In this document: piece after piece, positions 45,766-55,757 of the stretch
Layout of the letters: every line of letters starts with the position of its first letter
Position numbering within the stretch: the first letter of the stretch is position 1
Assembly: GCF_006874465.1 (NCBI RefSeq)
Contig: NZ_VIRL01000007.1
Location: 1 to 64,000 of the forward strand
DNA: 64,000 bases
Source: Microbispora bryophytorum
Lineage (GTDB): Bacteria; Actinomycetota; Actinomycetes; Streptosporangiales; Streptosporangiaceae
Reading direction: 5' to 3'
Position numbers and translations under genes: made by a program
The notes under the pieces: model-generated
Told to the model about the DNA's origin: nothing
Databases searched by the model: none
The model's input: only the letters and a program-made list of their open reading frames with translations

Positions 45766-46584
45766 TCAGCCGGGCGCCTGGCAGCGCACTCCGGCGTCGG
45801 TCTGCCTGCACCAGGGCGGCAGGCCGTCCTGGGACTGCGGCGCGTCCTGACCGTTGCCTGGAGGGAAGAAACGCTGCCGGTCGCCTCCGCCGTCCCAGCT
45901 CGTCCCCGCGCCCGCCCGGTCCCAGATCATGCTGGTGACGGCCACGACGCCACCGCCGAGGAGCGCTCCGATAATCGCGGACGCGACGCCGACGGCGACG
46001 AGTTGCCCGGCGTGTCCGCGGGGACGCCGGGCCGCCAGGCGCGCGGGGACGCCGGGCCGCGGGGCGGACGCGAACCGTGGCCGCAGGTCCTGCCAGCCCG
46101 GCGCGTTCCATCCCGCGCCACCGGGGCCGAAGGCATACCCGCTGCCGGGCGGGGGCGCGCCCACGGATCCCGATCCAGGCCTGCTACCGGGACCGGACCA
46201 GGGCGAGCCCGCCCCTGCGGCCCCGGGCATGTTCGACGGGCTGGTCCAGGGTGATGTGGGATTGTTTCGAGGTGGCAGTGGCGCGGTCGGCGCGGTCGGC
46301 GCGGTGGGCCCGTCTGGCGCGGTCGGTGCGGTCGGCCCATTCGGCCCGTTCGGCGACGTGGATCCGGTCGGCGCGGATGTGGCCGGCCCAGCACCGGCCG
46401 ACCCGGTCGGTGCGCCCGGCGTAGCGGGCTCAGCCGATCCGCTGGTCGCGGCCGGCTCACTCGGCCCGGCCGACCCCATCTCCGGCTCCGTCTCCGGCTC
46501 CGTTTCCGACCGCGTTTCCGGCTCCGGGCGCGGGCCGCGCGACTCGTCCCCTGCGCCGCGCGGCGCCGCGTCCTGATCCGCCAT
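45766..46584 (-). CDS. Proline/threonine-rich single-pass membrane protein
   Basis: 272 residues. The first 150 are low-complexity (EPETEPE, NGPNGPTAPTAPDGPTAPTAPTAPLPP) and probably disordered in the cytoplasm. A basic segment then leads to one membrane helix (LVAVGVASAIIGALLGGGVVAVTS, about residues 195-218). A short outer part contains two Cys in WCRQTDAGVRCQAPG, which could form a disulfide. No family recognised. Divergent from the two-component sensor gene. Confidence 0.75.
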   Translation of the reverse strand: MADQDAAPRGAGDESRGPRPEPETRSETEPETEPEMGSAGPSEPAATSGSAEPATPGAPTGSAGAGPATSAPTGSTSPNGPNGPTAPTAPDGPTAPTAPTAPLPPRNNPTSPWTSPSNMPGAAGAGSPWSGPGSRPGSGSVGAPPPGSGYAFGPGGAGWNAPGWQDLRPRFASAPRPGVPARLAARRPRGHAGQLVAVGVASAIIGALLGGGVVAVTSMIWDRAGAGTSWDGGGDRQRFFPPGNGQDAPQSQDGLPPWCRQTDAGVRCQAPG

Positions 46585-46738
46585 CCAAATCTCCCTTTAC
46601 CCGCTTCACAGAAGCGTTCCCGGAAGCAAGCATGCGCCGAGATCCGTAAGAACGGCGTAAACGCGGCGGGCGGCTGCGACCTGAGTCGTACCGCCGTATC
46701 CGCCGCAAGGGTGAGCCGTTCCTGAGCAGCCGATACGT

Positions 46739-47932
46739 ATGGTTGGGTACGTGTTCGGCAGAATGCGCGCCTGGACCCGGCGCCACAGCAAGCTCGTGGA
46801 CACGCTCACGGTCTCTCCACTGGCGTTGTTGAGCCTGATCAGCGTCGAGGTCTTCAGCCGGTCCAGCCCGTTCGGGGCACGGCAGGTCGGCGTGCCGGGG
46901 CTGCTGCTGCTGTCGGCCGCGCTCATCGTTCCGCTGGTGTGGCGCCGCGACCACCCTCGTGAGGTGTTCGCGGTGGTCGCCACCGTCAGCTTCGTCCAGT
47001 GGCTGCTCAACGTCGTCGTCCTGCCCGCCAACATCGCGGTCCTCGTCGCGCTGTACAACGTCGTCTCGCGCCGCACGCTCCGGTGGGCGCTGGCCGCCGG
47101 GGCGGTCGCGGAGCTCGGGCTGCTGCTGGCGATGATCCGCTGGACTCCCGAGGCCGGGCGGGCGTGGCTGTCGTCTTCGGCCTTCATCGTCGCCGTCTGG
47201 CTCGCCGGGATCTACGCCAACACCCGCCGCCGCTATGTGGAGGGCCTGGTCGAACGCGCCGAGCGGGCCGAGCGGGAGCGCGACCAGCAGGCGCGCATCG
47301 CCGCCTCGGCCGAGCGCGCCCGTATCGCCCGCGAGCTGCACGACGTGGTCGCGCACAACGTCAGCGTGATGGTCGTCCAGGCCGACGGCGCGGGATACGC
47401 CATCGACGGCGACCCCGAGCAGGCGCGGCGCGCGCTGCAGGCGATCTCGGCGACCGGGCGGCAGGCGCTGACCGAGATGCGCAGGCTGGTGGGCGTGCTG
47501 CGGCAGGACGCCGGCAGCCCGGCGGAGGAGTACGCTCCACAGCCCGGCGTCGCCCAGCTCGGCGACCTGATCGGGCAGGTCAGGGATTCGGGGCTGCCGA
47601 CGGAGTTCACCGTGTCCGGCACCGCCCCCACCCTGCCGGAGGGTGAGCAGCTCGCCGTCTACAGGATCGTGCAGGAGGCGCTGACGAACGTGCTCAAGCA
47701 CGGCGGTCCGGGCGCGCGGGCCTGGGTGGAGATGACGTACGGCGGGGGCGAGATCGAGCTGAGGATCAGCGACGACGGCAGGGGCGCCGCGGCGCCGCGA
47801 CTGGTCGGCGGGCACGGGCTGATCGGCATGCGGGAGAGGGCGGCGATGTACGGCGGAAGCGTCCAGGCGGCTCCCCGGCCGGGCGGCGGGTTCCGGGTGG
47901 TCGTCCGGATTCCCGTCGGGGTGGCCGCGTGA
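46739..47932 (+). CDS. Sensor histidine kinase, NarL/DesK class (HisKA_3)
   Basis: A 397-residue kinase. Four to six membrane helices span residues 20-155. HisKA_3 has the phospho-acceptor His in ARIARELHDVVAHNVSVMVVQADGA. The ATPase domain has N-box IVQEALTNVLKHG and ISDDGRGAAAPRLVGGHGLIGMRERAAMYGG. It pairs with the response regulator 117 bases downstream. The first ATG (46739) is used; a GTG four codons later also fits. Confidence 0.92.
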   Translation: MVGYVFGRMRAWTRRHSKLVDTLTVSPLALLSLISVEVFSRSSPFGARQVGVPGLLLLSAALIVPLVWRRDHPREVFAVVATVSFVQWLLNVVVLPANIAVLVALYNVVSRRTLRWALAAGAVAELGLLLAMIRWTPEAGRAWLSSSAFIVAVWLAGIYANTRRRYVEGLVERAERAERERDQQARIAASAERARIARELHDVVAHNVSVMVVQADGAGYAIDGDPEQARRALQAISATGRQALTEMRRLVGVLRQDAGSPAEEYAPQPGVAQLGDLIGQVRDSGLPTEFTVSGTAPTLPEGEQLAVYRIVQEALTNVLKHGGPGARAWVEMTYGGGEIELRISDDGRGAAAPRLVGGHGLIGMRERAAMYGGSVQAAPRPGGGFRVVVRIPVGVAA

Positions 47933-48049
47933 CCCGACGCCACCGTCCTCCGCCGCGGTGGCCGGTCCTCACCAGAGCGTGGGAACCGGCCTTCCCAGGA
48001 GCGTGGGGACCCGGCTGTCCCCCGGCCGCGTACGGTTACGGGGATCACG

Positions 48050-48736
48050 GTGACGACGAGCGGAGCGGCAGTGATACGCGTCATGCTGGTGGACGACCAG
48101 GAACTGGTGCGGACCGGGTTCCGGATGGTCCTCGGGGCGCAGCCGGACATCGAGGTCGTGGGCGAGGCGGCGAACGGGCTGGCGGCCGTCGAGGCGCTGC
48201 GCACGGTCGAGGCGGACGTGGTCCTCATGGACGTCCGCATGCCGCGGATGGACGGCGTGGAGGCGGCCCGCGTGATCTGCGCGGCGCCGGACGGCCCCAA
48301 GGTGCTGATCCTGACGACGTTCGACCTCGACGAGTACGCGTTCGCCGCGATCAAGGCGGGAGCGGCGGGGGTCCTGCTGAAGGACGTGCCGCCGGCCGAG
48401 CTGATCAACGCGATCCGGTCGGTCCACTCCGGGGACGCGGTGGTGGCGCCGAGCACGACCCGCCGCCTGCTCGACCGCTTCGCCGTGCTCCTGCCGGAGG
48501 GGGACGCGCGACGGCAGGACGCGGGGGTGCTGACGGCGCGGGAGCGGGAGGTGATGGTCCACGTGGCCCGCGGCCTGTCGAACTCCGAGATCGCGGCGCG
48601 CCTGCATCTCGCGGAGGCGACCGTGAAGACCCACCTCGGCCGCATCCTGGCCAAGCTGGGGCTGCGCGACCGGGCCCAGGTGGTCGTCTACGCGTACGAG
48701 ACCGGCGCGGTCGCCCCCGATCATCCACGGGGCTGA
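48050..48736 (+). CDS. Response regulator, NarL/FixJ class
   Basis: A 228-residue two-domain regulator. The receiver has VMLVDDQELVRTGF, phospho-acceptor Asp in VLMDVRMPRMDGVEA, Thr in ILTTFDLDEY and Lys in VLLKDV. A LuxR-type helix-turn-helix follows at about residues 160-215 (LTAREREVMVHVARGLSNSEIAARLHLAEATVKTHLGRIL). Likely phosphorylated by the upstream kinase and in control of the adjacent ABC transporter. GTG 48050 is used; GTG 48074 is an alternative. Confidence 0.93.
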   Translation: MTTSGAAVIRVMLVDDQELVRTGFRMVLGAQPDIEVVGEAANGLAAVEALRTVEADVVLMDVRMPRMDGVEAARVICAAPDGPKVLILTTFDLDEYAFAAIKAGAAGVLLKDVPPAELINAIRSVHSGDAVVAPSTTRRLLDRFAVLLPEGDARRQDAGVLTAREREVMVHVARGLSNSEIAARLHLAEATVKTHLGRILAKLGLRDRAQVVVYAYETGAVAPDHPRG

Positions 48737-48849
48737 GTCCGGCCTACCTCACAAGTCGCACACGTCCCGGCGGGGCCGTCCCGTGGCCGCACGCCGAGGA
48801 CGTCCGCGAGGCGGAGGAAACGCCCTGATCACGGCCATAGCGTGGCGTC

Positions 48850-49593
48850 ATGACCACAACAACCCAGGTTCGCGCCGCCGTCGTCGCGCGGGGACTGACG
48901 AAGGTGTACGGCGAGGGCGACGCGGCGGTGCACGCGCTGCGCGGCATCGATGTCGGCTTCGCCGCGGAGGCGTTCACCGCGATCATGGGGCCGTCCGGCT
49001 CCGGCAAGTCCACCCTGATGCACTGTCTGGCCGGATTGGACACCGTGACGGACGGACAGGTGATCATCGGCGACGTCGAGATCACCGGTCTGAACGACAA
49101 GCAGCTCACGCTCCTGCGACGCGAGCGCGTGGGTTTCATCTTTCAGGCGTTCAACCTGCTGCCGACGCTGACGGCCGAGCAGAACATCCTGCTCCCCTTG
49201 GAGATCGCGGGCCGCCAGGCCGACCAGGCGTTGTTCGACCGCGTGATCGAGACGGTCGGCCTGCGGGACCGGCTCAGGCACAAGCCGGGCGAGCTGTCGG
49301 GCGGCCAGCAGCAGCGCGTCGCCGTGGCGCGGGCGCTCATCAGCAAGCCCCAGGTGATCTTCGCCGACGAGCCGACCGGCAACCTCGACTCGCGCAGCGG
49401 CGCCGAGGTGCTGGCGTTCCTGCGCAGGTCCGTACGCGAGCTCGGGCAGACGATCGTGATGGTGACGCACGACCCCGTGGCGGCGTCGTACGCCGACCGG
49501 GTGGTCTTCCTGCGCGACGGGCTGCTGGTGAGCGAGGTCGAACGGCCGACGCCGCAGACCGTGCTCGACACGCTGATGGCGCTGGAGGCCTGA
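48850..49593 (+). CDS. ABC transporter ATP-binding protein (MacB/LolD type)
   Basis: A 247-residue ATPase. Walker A MGPSGSGKSTLMH, Q-loop FIFQAFNLLPTLTAEQN, signature ELSGGQQQRVAVARAL, Walker B VIFADEPTGNLDS, switch His in VMVTHDP. The LNDKQLTLLRRERVGF stretch marks the LolD/MacB group. Three bases before the permease gene. With the upstream two-component genes it resembles peptide-antibiotic sensing and resistance modules. Confidence 0.95.
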   Translation: MTTTTQVRAAVVARGLTKVYGEGDAAVHALRGIDVGFAAEAFTAIMGPSGSGKSTLMHCLAGLDTVTDGQVIIGDVEITGLNDKQLTLLRRERVGFIFQAFNLLPTLTAEQNILLPLEIAGRQADQALFDRVIETVGLRDRLRHKPGELSGGQQQRVAVARALISKPQVIFADEPTGNLDSRSGAEVLAFLRRSVRELGQTIVMVTHDPVAASYADRVVFLRDGLLVSEVERPTPQTVLDTLMALEA

Positions 49594-49596
49594 GCC

Positions 49597-52086
49597 GTGT
49601 TCAGGACCACCCTCACCGGGCTCCTGGCGCATCGCCTGCGCCTGGTGCTCACCTCCCTGGCGATCGTGCTCGGGGTCGGCTTCATCGCGGGCACGTTCGT
49701 GCTCACCGACACCATCGACGCCGGGTTCTCCCAGTCGTTCGCCGCGGACGCCGACAAGGTAGACGTGGTGGTGACGCCCAAGGACGGCGCCGAGCCCGAC
49801 GGGAACCTGCCGGAGAGCGCGCTCGCCGCGGTCAAGGCGGTGCAGGGCGTCAAGGACGCCCAGCCGATGGTGTCCGGGGACGCGCCGCTGATCGGCAAGG
49901 ACGGCAAGGTCGTGGGCGACTACCCCACCGCCGGTGTGTCCATTCCGGCGAGCCGCATCAAGATCACCTCTGGGAGGGCGCCCTCCGCCGCCGCAGAGGC
50001 GGTGCTCGACAGGAACACCGCCAAGGCCCAGGGGTTCGCGCCCGGAGCCACCGTCACGGTGCTCGACCAGGCCGGCAAGCGACAGGAGTTCCACCTCGTC
50101 GGGATCTTCGATGTGGGCCTCGACCAGGACCTCGCCTACCGGGGAGCGGTCGCCTTCACCCCCGGCACGGCGCGGCGCGTCACCGGCGCCAAGGGCTTCA
50201 CCGAGATCGACGTCATCTCCTCGGGGCCCTCGCCGGAGCGCCTGCGTACGGCCGTCGCGGCGGCAGTCGGCGACGCGGAGGCCGTGACCGGGCGGGAACA
50301 CGCCGACGAGGTGGCCAAGCGCAACCACGTGGACACGTCCTACATGCGGCTGGGTCTGCTGCTGTTCGGCGCGGTCGCGCTGCTCGTCGCCGCGCTCGTC
50401 ATCTACAACACCTTCAACATCCTGGTCGCGCAGCGGATGCGCGAGATGGCGCTGCTGCGCTGCATCGGCGCGACCAAGCGGCAGGTCTTCGGCTCGATCG
50501 TGCTGGAGTCGGCCGTGGTCGGCCTGCTGTCGTCGGTGCTCGGCCTGCTGACGGGCCTCGGCCTCGGGGCCGGCGCGGTCGCCGTGCTGCGGGCCGTCGG
50601 GACGGACATCCCCACGGGCACCGTGAGCCTGTCCCCGCAGACGATCGCCGTCGGCATGTGCACCGGCGTCGTCGTGACGATGGCCGCCGCCCTGCTCCCG
50701 GCGCGGCAGGCCACCCGCGTGCCGCCCGTCGCGGCGCTGCGCACGCAGGTCGAGGAGCACGCGTTCCGCACCGGGGTCGTACGGGTGGTGTTCGCCGCCC
50801 TGTTCCTGCTGGCCGGGGCCGGCCTCACCGCGGTGGGCGTGCTGCAGAAGCCGGGCCAGGCGGCGCTGCTGGCGGTCATGGCGGGCGGCGTGCTCGTGTT
50901 CTTCGCGGTGCTCATCCTCGGCCCGGTGATCGTACGGCCGCTGAGCGGGCTGGCCGGCTGGGTGCCGGCGCGGCTGTTCGGCGTGCCGGGGCGGCTCGCC
51001 GTGAGCAACTCGCGGCGCAACCCCAAGCGGGCGGCGACCACGACGGTGGCCCTGACCGTCGGCGTGACGCTGATGACGTTCATGGCGGTCCTGACCTCCA
51101 CGATGCGGACCACCGTGAGCGGCCAGCTCGACCAGCAGTTCCCCGCCGACTACATCCTGTCCTCGCAGACGGGCACGATCCCCCGCCAGGTCGCCGACAC
51201 GCTGCGCGCGAGCCGCGACCTGGCGGCGGTGACCGAGTTCCGCGGGAAGAAGGCCAAGGTGAACGGCCGCGAGTTCGAGGTGGGCACGGTCACCCAGTCG
51301 GCCATCGGCACCGCCATCGAGCCGGAGGCGTCGTCCGGCACGATGGACGGCTTCGGCGGGAGCGAGGTCGCGGTGGCCGACTTCGTGGCCCAGGACCTCG
51401 GCGTCAAGGTGGGCGACACCGTGACCGTCGCGTCAGGCGGCCGGAAGACCCCCCTCAAGGTCGTGGCGGTGCTGAAGGCCGACGTGTCCCTGCTGCCGCC
51501 CTTCACCATGGCCGAGCAGGCGTTCGAGCAGCACTTCGGCACGGTGGGCGACGCGCGGATTCTGGTGGACGCCTCCGACGGCGTGGCGCCCGAGCGGGCG
51601 CGCAAGGTCGTGGACGACGCCACGGCGGCCTACCCGGCGGTCAAGGTCGGCAGCACCACCGAGATCCGCGGCCAGTTCGACGAGGCCATCGACTCGATCC
51701 TCATGATCGTCACCGGGCTGCTGGCCCTCGCGATCGTGATCTCACTGCTCGGCATCGCCAACACGCTGTCGCTGTCGGTGCACGAGCGCACCCGCGAGTC
51801 CGCGCTGCTGCGCGCCCTAGGCCTGACCAGGACGCAACTGCGGGGCATGCTTTCGGTCGAGGCGCTGGTCCTCGGCCTGGTGGGCGCGATCGTCGGCGTC
51901 GTGCTCGGCGTCGCGTACGGCTGGGCGGCCACGGCGACGCTCACGGAGAACGTCTCCTTCCGGCTTCCGATCGAGCAGATCCTGATCTTCATCGCCGCTT
52001 CGGGCCTGGCCGGAGTGCTCGCCGCGGTGCTGCCCGCCCGCCGCGCCGCCCGGGCCTCGGTCGTCGGGGCACTTGCCGACTCCTGA
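49597..52086 (+). CDS. FtsX-like ABC transporter permease, two FtsX domains
   Basis: An 829-residue permease. An N-terminal membrane helix ([25 protein letters not shown]) is followed by an extracytoplasmic MacB-like domain of about 200 residues and a first FtsX core ([45 protein letters not shown]). A second, repeated set follows, with core [49 protein letters not shown]. Works with the preceding ATPase, probably in efflux or in removing a peptide or lipid from the membrane. GTG start. Confidence 0.95.
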   Translation: MFRTTLTGLLAHRLRLVLTSLAIVLGVGFIAGTFVLTDTIDAGFSQSFAADADKVDVVVTPKDGAEPDGNLPESALAAVKAVQGVKDAQPMVSGDAPLIGKDGKVVGDYPTAGVSIPASRIKITSGRAPSAAAEAVLDRNTAKAQGFAPGATVTVLDQAGKRQEFHLVGIFDVGLDQDLAYRGAVAFTPGTARRVTGAKGFTEIDVISSGPSPERLRTAVAAAVGDAEAVTGREHADEVAKRNHVDTSYMRLGLLLFGAVALLVAALVIYNTFNILVAQRMREMALLRCIGATKRQVFGSIVLESAVVGLLSSVLGLLTGLGLGAGAVAVLRAVGTDIPTGTVSLSPQTIAVGMCTGVVVTMAAALLPARQATRVPPVAALRTQVEEHAFRTGVVRVVFAALFLLAGAGLTAVGVLQKPGQAALLAVMAGGVLVFFAVLILGPVIVRPLSGLAGWVPARLFGVPGRLAVSNSRRNPKRAATTTVALTVGVTLMTFMAVLTSTMRTTVSGQLDQQFPADYILSSQTGTIPRQVADTLRASRDLAAVTEFRGKKAKVNGREFEVGTVTQSAIGTAIEPEASSGTMDGFGGSEVAVADFVAQDLGVKVGDTVTVASGGRKTPLKVVAVLKADVSLLPPFTMAEQAFEQHFGTVGDARILVDASDGVAPERARKVVDDATAAYPAVKVGSTTEIRGQFDEAIDSILMIVTGLLALAIVISLLGIANTLSLSVHERTRESALLRALGLTRTQLRGMLSVEALVLGLVGAIVGVVLGVAYGWAATATLTENVSFRLPIEQILIFIAASGLAGVLAAVLPARRAARASVVGALADS

Positions 52087-52092
52087 CGATCG

Positions 52093-52716
52093 TCACTCGG
52101 AGACCGGCGGCGAGGAGGGGGTGCCGGGGCCGGCCGCCACCCCGGGCAGGATCCGGCGGAGGTGATGGTCGACGATCGCGGCCGCGTCGTCGACGCCGAA
52201 CTCCCCGAGCAGCACCCCGTCCGCGAGGCCACGCGCGAGACCGAGCAGCGCGTGGGCCTCCGCGCCGGGATCGACGTCCGGTGCCGCGCCGGAGGCCGCC
52301 AGCAACGCGGTGATCTCGCGATGGACGGCGTCGCCGCCGGCACGATAGAGGGCGCGGATCTCCGGGTCGGCGACGGCCATGCTCAAGAACGCGTGCCCGG
52401 CGAGCAGCGGGACCACCGCGGTCACGCCCAGTTCGACGATCGCGAACAGCACGCGCCGCAGCGTGTCCGCCGGGCCTCGAGCGTCCCGGACGGCCTCGCG
52501 GACATGGCGCTCGATCTCTTCCCTCAGGATCTGGGCACTGGCGCGCAGCAGATCGGCTTTCCCGGCGAAGTAGTGCTGCACGAGCCCCTTGGAGACGCCG
52601 GCCTCCTGTGCCACCTGCCCGATGGTCACTCCGGCCAGGCCGTCTCGCGCGCACAGCCGCAGCGCCGCCTGGACGATCTCCTCCCGCCGAGCCGCGTGAT
52701 CGACCTTTTTCGGCAC
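52093..52716 (-). CDS. TetR/AcrR family transcriptional regulator
   Basis: A 207-residue regulator. N-terminal HTH: REEIVQAALRLCARDGLAGVTIGQVAQEAGVSKGLVQHYFAGKADLLRA, then a ligand-binding helical domain of the BetI-like kind. GTG 52716 (VPKKVDHAARR) has AAGGAG six bases upstream; the frame is open to 53046 as a shadow of the divergent gene. A double palindrome lies between the two genes, so it probably represses itself and the hydrolase. Confidence 0.93.
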   Translation of the reverse strand: MPKKVDHAARREEIVQAALRLCARDGLAGVTIGQVAQEAGVSKGLVQHYFAGKADLLRASAQILREEIERHVREAVRDARGPADTLRRVLFAIVELGVTAVVPLLAGHAFLSMAVADPEIRALYRAGGDAVHREITALLAASGAAPDVDPGAEAHALLGLARGLADGVLLGEFGVDDAAAIVDHHLRRILPGVAAGPGTPSSPPVSE

Positions 52717-52734
52717 GGCCCGCTCCTTTTTGAC

Positions 52735-52775
52735 GATACGAACGTATTGTGATTTCGATGCAATACGATCGTATC
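52735..52775. promoter_or_regulatory. Double TetR-type operator
   Basis: GATACGAACGTATTG (52735-52749) and CAATACGATCGTATC (52761-52775) are each near-palindromic (ATACG-N2-CGTAT) and are inverted copies of one another with a single difference, separated by 11 bases. They fill the gap between the divergent TetR and hydrolase genes. Confidence 0.7.
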
Positions 52776-52802
52776 GCCAAGTGTGAACGGGAGGAGCCGT
52801 AC

Positions 52803-53759
52803 GTGACCGACCCCGTGCGGCCCAACATCGGAGCAGAGTTCCGTCGGCGGCGCCTCGGGCACTTCCGGGACGCGCCGGCCTACGCGCGCTACCGGCAGAT
52901 CTACGACCGGGCCATGGCCGGCCTCCCGCCGTACGACGGATTCCAGGACGTACCGACCGGCTTCGGAACCGTCCGCGCCTACCGCTTCGGCGCGGACGGC
53001 GCCGATGCCGGGACGCCGCTCCTCCTGCTGCCGGGACGCACCGCATCCACCCCGATGTGGGCGCCGAACCTCGCCGGTCTCCGCGCCCGTGGCCGTGCCG
53101 TCTACGCGATCGACCTGCTCGGCGAGCCCGGCCTCTCGGTGCAGAGCAGGCCGTTCGCGAACGCGGCCGACCACGGCGTGTGGCTCGCGGAGCTCCTGAC
53201 CGGGCTCGGCCTCGCCCGGACGCACCTACTGGGCGTGTCGATCGGCGGGTGGACCGCCTTCCGGCTCGCCATGCACGCTCCGGAGAAGGTCACCTCCCTG
53301 AGCCTGCTCGATCCCGCCTGCCTGTTCGGCCGGATCACCTGGAAGGCGGTCGCCGTCTCGCTGGGAACGGTCGGGCCGCTCCCGGAACCGTGGCGCATGC
53401 GACTGCTGAGCTGGATCTCCGGAGGAGCCGACGCCTCCGGAGACGAGCCGGTCGCCGCTCTGATCTCCGCCGGGATGCGGGACTTCGCCGCCTTCCTCCC
53501 CCCGCCGACGTACCCTTCGGACGACGAGGTCGCCGCGGTCGACGTACCGACCCTCGCCGTGATCGCCGGGCGCAGCATCATCCACCATCCAGGCAGGGCC
53601 GCGGAACGCGCCCGCCGGCTGCTCGCCCAAGGCGTCGTCGAGCTGTGGCCGGATGCCTCCCACGCCCTCAACGGCGAGTTCCCCGAGCGGGTCGCCGCCC
53701 GGGTCCTCGACTTCGTCGACCGGCTCGACGCGGACGACGCTCTCCACGGCCGTCACTGA
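52803..53759 (+). CDS. Alpha/beta hydrolase
   Basis: A 318-residue alpha/beta-hydrolase. LLLPGRTASTPMWAPN (oxyanion side), nucleophile Ser in LLGVSIGGWTAFRLA (about residue 145), catalytic His in PDASHALNGEFPERV near the C-terminus. The first 60 residues precede the fold. GTG 52803 with GGAGG; an ATG at 52749 in frame lies inside the operator. Likely the target of the divergent TetR regulator. Substrate unknown. Confidence 0.9.
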   Translation: MTDPVRPNIGAEFRRRRLGHFRDAPAYARYRQIYDRAMAGLPPYDGFQDVPTGFGTVRAYRFGADGADAGTPLLLLPGRTASTPMWAPNLAGLRARGRAVYAIDLLGEPGLSVQSRPFANAADHGVWLAELLTGLGLARTHLLGVSIGGWTAFRLAMHAPEKVTSLSLLDPACLFGRITWKAVAVSLGTVGPLPEPWRMRLLSWISGGADASGDEPVAALISAGMRDFAAFLPPPTYPSDDEVAAVDVPTLAVIAGRSIIHHPGRAAERARRLLAQGVVELWPDASHALNGEFPERVAARVLDFVDRLDADDALHGRH

Positions 53760-53786
53760 CCGTCGTCGCCGCCGGGCCCGTGCCCG

Positions 53787-53820
53787 CCGCCAGGGCCGTC
53801 ACAGGCGGCGGCCCTGGCGG
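53787..53820. terminator. Bidirectional hairpin between convergent genes
   Basis: A perfect 11-bp stem (CCGCCAGGGCC and complement) with a 12-base loop, 27 bases after the hydrolase stop; it overlaps the last codons of the convergent gene. Confidence 0.5.
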
Positions 53821-55637
53821 TCGATCACCACCGCGAAGACCCCCGTGACATCCTCGTACGGCGGTTCCACGGCCATGTGACCCCGCTGGGCGTCGATCCA
53901 CAGGACCTCGCCCCGGCAGTTGACGGCGTTCCACGCGTGGCTGCCTCCTCCTGCCCAGCGGGTGATGAGGACGGCGGCGGCACCGTGACCGCCGAAGATC
54001 AGCCGCTGCGCGATCGCCACATATGCCCGGCGGCCGTGGCCCACGTATTCGAAGCGGTGCCCGAGCCACTCCTCGGCCCGGGCGACGCCTCCCGTCTCCC
54101 CGGTCAGCAGCGGGCGCCCCGACCCGTCGTACTCCGGCTGCCTGCGAGCCGCCACGACGGCCTCGCCATGCCAGGTGGACATCACCGACAGCGCGCAGTC
54201 GACGGCGTTGTTGGACCTGAACGCGTCCTCCGTCGGGCCTTCGGCGTTGATCAGGCGGATCCACGTGCCGCGCGGGTCCGGGAAGCGCCCTCTCACCGCC
54301 TGCACGAGGCTCACCTGACCGTCCGGATCCGCCTCGGCCAGGCCACCGGGTTTGCCGTACGAGCGGGTCTCCTCCAGCCGTCGCGGGCGACCCGGGCCGT
54401 CCAGCCAGTCGCGTTCGGTCTCGTCGTGCAGCACGGCCGACCAGAAGTCGTCGGCGTCCGCGAAGTCGCCCGTCGCGGGACCGTCGTCCACGGCCCCGCC
54501 GGGCGTCTCCGCGAGCCACAGGCCCTGGCCCGTCTGAGCACCGGCGTCAGGTCCCGTCCCGGGCGGCGGCTCGCCCGGCCGATCGCCCTCGAACGCCACG
54601 GCCGTCGAGGTCTCGCCCGACTCCGCATCGTCGTGCGTCCCGGCGACGGCGATCTCCAGGTGATCTCCGGGCACGGCCGGGTCCTCGACGTCGTCCTCGT
54701 GCTCGACCCCGGCTTCGACGTCGGCTTCGACGTCGTCCGCCTCAGTTCCGGCGGTCCGGCGCTGCTCCACATGCGCGAAATCGCCCCAGTCGTGCGAGCC
54801 GGACTCCCCGAGGCCGGGCTCTTCCGCGTCCGCCTCTCCCGAGCCCAGCCCTTCCGAACCCGACCCTTCCGAACCAGCCTCTTCCGCGCCCGACCCTTCC
54901 GAGCCCGGCCCTTCCGGGCCCGGCCCTTCTGTGGGCGATGGCGAGCCGTCGAGTGCGGCGTCGGCGGCGGTCCCCGCGGTGGCCTCCCCGGCGGTCTCCC
55001 CCGTGGCCTCCTCGGTGGCCTCCCCGTCTGTCGCCTCGGCCGCCGCCTCTCCCGCCGCTTCCGGAGCCTCCCCCGGGTCCTCGAACCCCTCGAGGTCTTC
55101 GGCGTCCGCTAATCCTTCGAAGCCCTCGGAATCCTCGGAATCCTCGGCGTCATCCGACTCTCCAATGCCTCTCCGGTCCCGGATGTCGCCGGCATCTCTC
55201 CCGTCTCCGGCGTCGCCGGTGTCCTCGGTGTTCCCGGTGTTCCCGGTGTTCCCGGTGTTCCCGGCGTCTGTGGGCGTCGCGGCGGGGAAGTCGTCCCCGC
55301 TGTCAGACGACCTTGGTTCCCAAGGGTCCGGCGACCCTGTTTCCCTGACGTCTGGCGACCCCGCACGCCGTCCGGTCGGCGACCCCAGGCCATGTCCCCC
55401 GCGTCCCCCGATCTCGCCGTTCCTTGCGGCCGGCACCACTGGCATGGTCACGGTGTCCGCGCCCAGCGGCAGCGCCGCGAGCCGAACTTCCAGGCGGCGG
55501 TCCTCCAGCGAAGGCGCAGGCGCCTCGGCGGCCTGCTCGTAGTCCCGCCATCGCCGGCCGTCGGCCGACACGACCGGGTTGTACACACCGGACGGCAGCC
55601 GCCACCTCGCATGCCGGCGCGTCCTTTCCTGGCTCAC
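53799..55637 (-). CDS. Putative papain-fold (glutamine deamidase-like) effector protein
   Basis: About 612 residues. The N-terminal 60 (VSQERTRRHARWRLPSGVYNPVVSADGRRW) look ordered. Residues about 75-440 are acidic and low-complexity (GNTGNTGNTGNTEDTGDAGD; runs of EGSGSEE type). The C-terminal 150 residues fit a Tox-PL / glutamine-deamidase papain fold: Cys in RSNNAVDCALSVMSTWHGE, His in GGGSHAWNAVNC, Asp in VLWIDAQRG. No signal peptide or membrane helix, and no immunity gene beside it. The start is uncertain: GTG 55637 taken, ATG 55664 or 55736 possible. Confidence 0.7.
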   Translation of the reverse strand: MSQERTRRHARWRLPSGVYNPVVSADGRRWRDYEQAAEAPAPSLEDRRLEVRLAALPLGADTVTMPVVPAARNGEIGGRGGHGLGSPTGRRAGSPDVRETGSPDPWEPRSSDSGDDFPAATPTDAGNTGNTGNTGNTEDTGDAGDGRDAGDIRDRRGIGESDDAEDSEDSEGFEGLADAEDLEGFEDPGEAPEAAGEAAAEATDGEATEEATGETAGEATAGTAADAALDGSPSPTEGPGPEGPGSEGSGAEEAGSEGSGSEGLGSGEADAEEPGLGESGSHDWGDFAHVEQRRTAGTEADDVEADVEAGVEHEDDVEDPAVPGDHLEIAVAGTHDDAESGETSTAVAFEGDRPGEPPPGTGPDAGAQTGQGLWLAETPGGAVDDGPATGDFADADDFWSAVLHDETERDWLDGPGRPRRLEETRSYGKPGGLAEADPDGQVSLVQAVRGRFPDPRGTWIRLINAEGPTEDAFRSNNAVDCALSVMSTWHGEAVVAARRQPEYDGSGRPLLTGETGGVARAEEWLGHRFEYVGHGRRAYVAIAQRLIFGGHGAAAVLITRWAGGGSHAWNAVNCRGEVLWIDAQRGHMAVEPPYEDVTGVFAVVIDRQGRRL

Positions 55638-55757
55638 GCGCTTGGCCCCCCTCCTCGCGCACATCAGGGTGCCGATGGTAGGGGCGGGCCGTCCGAAGCA
55701 CGGCGGGTTTTCCCAACTCCAGACCCGGCTCTGCACCGGGAGACGTGCGGGGGACGG

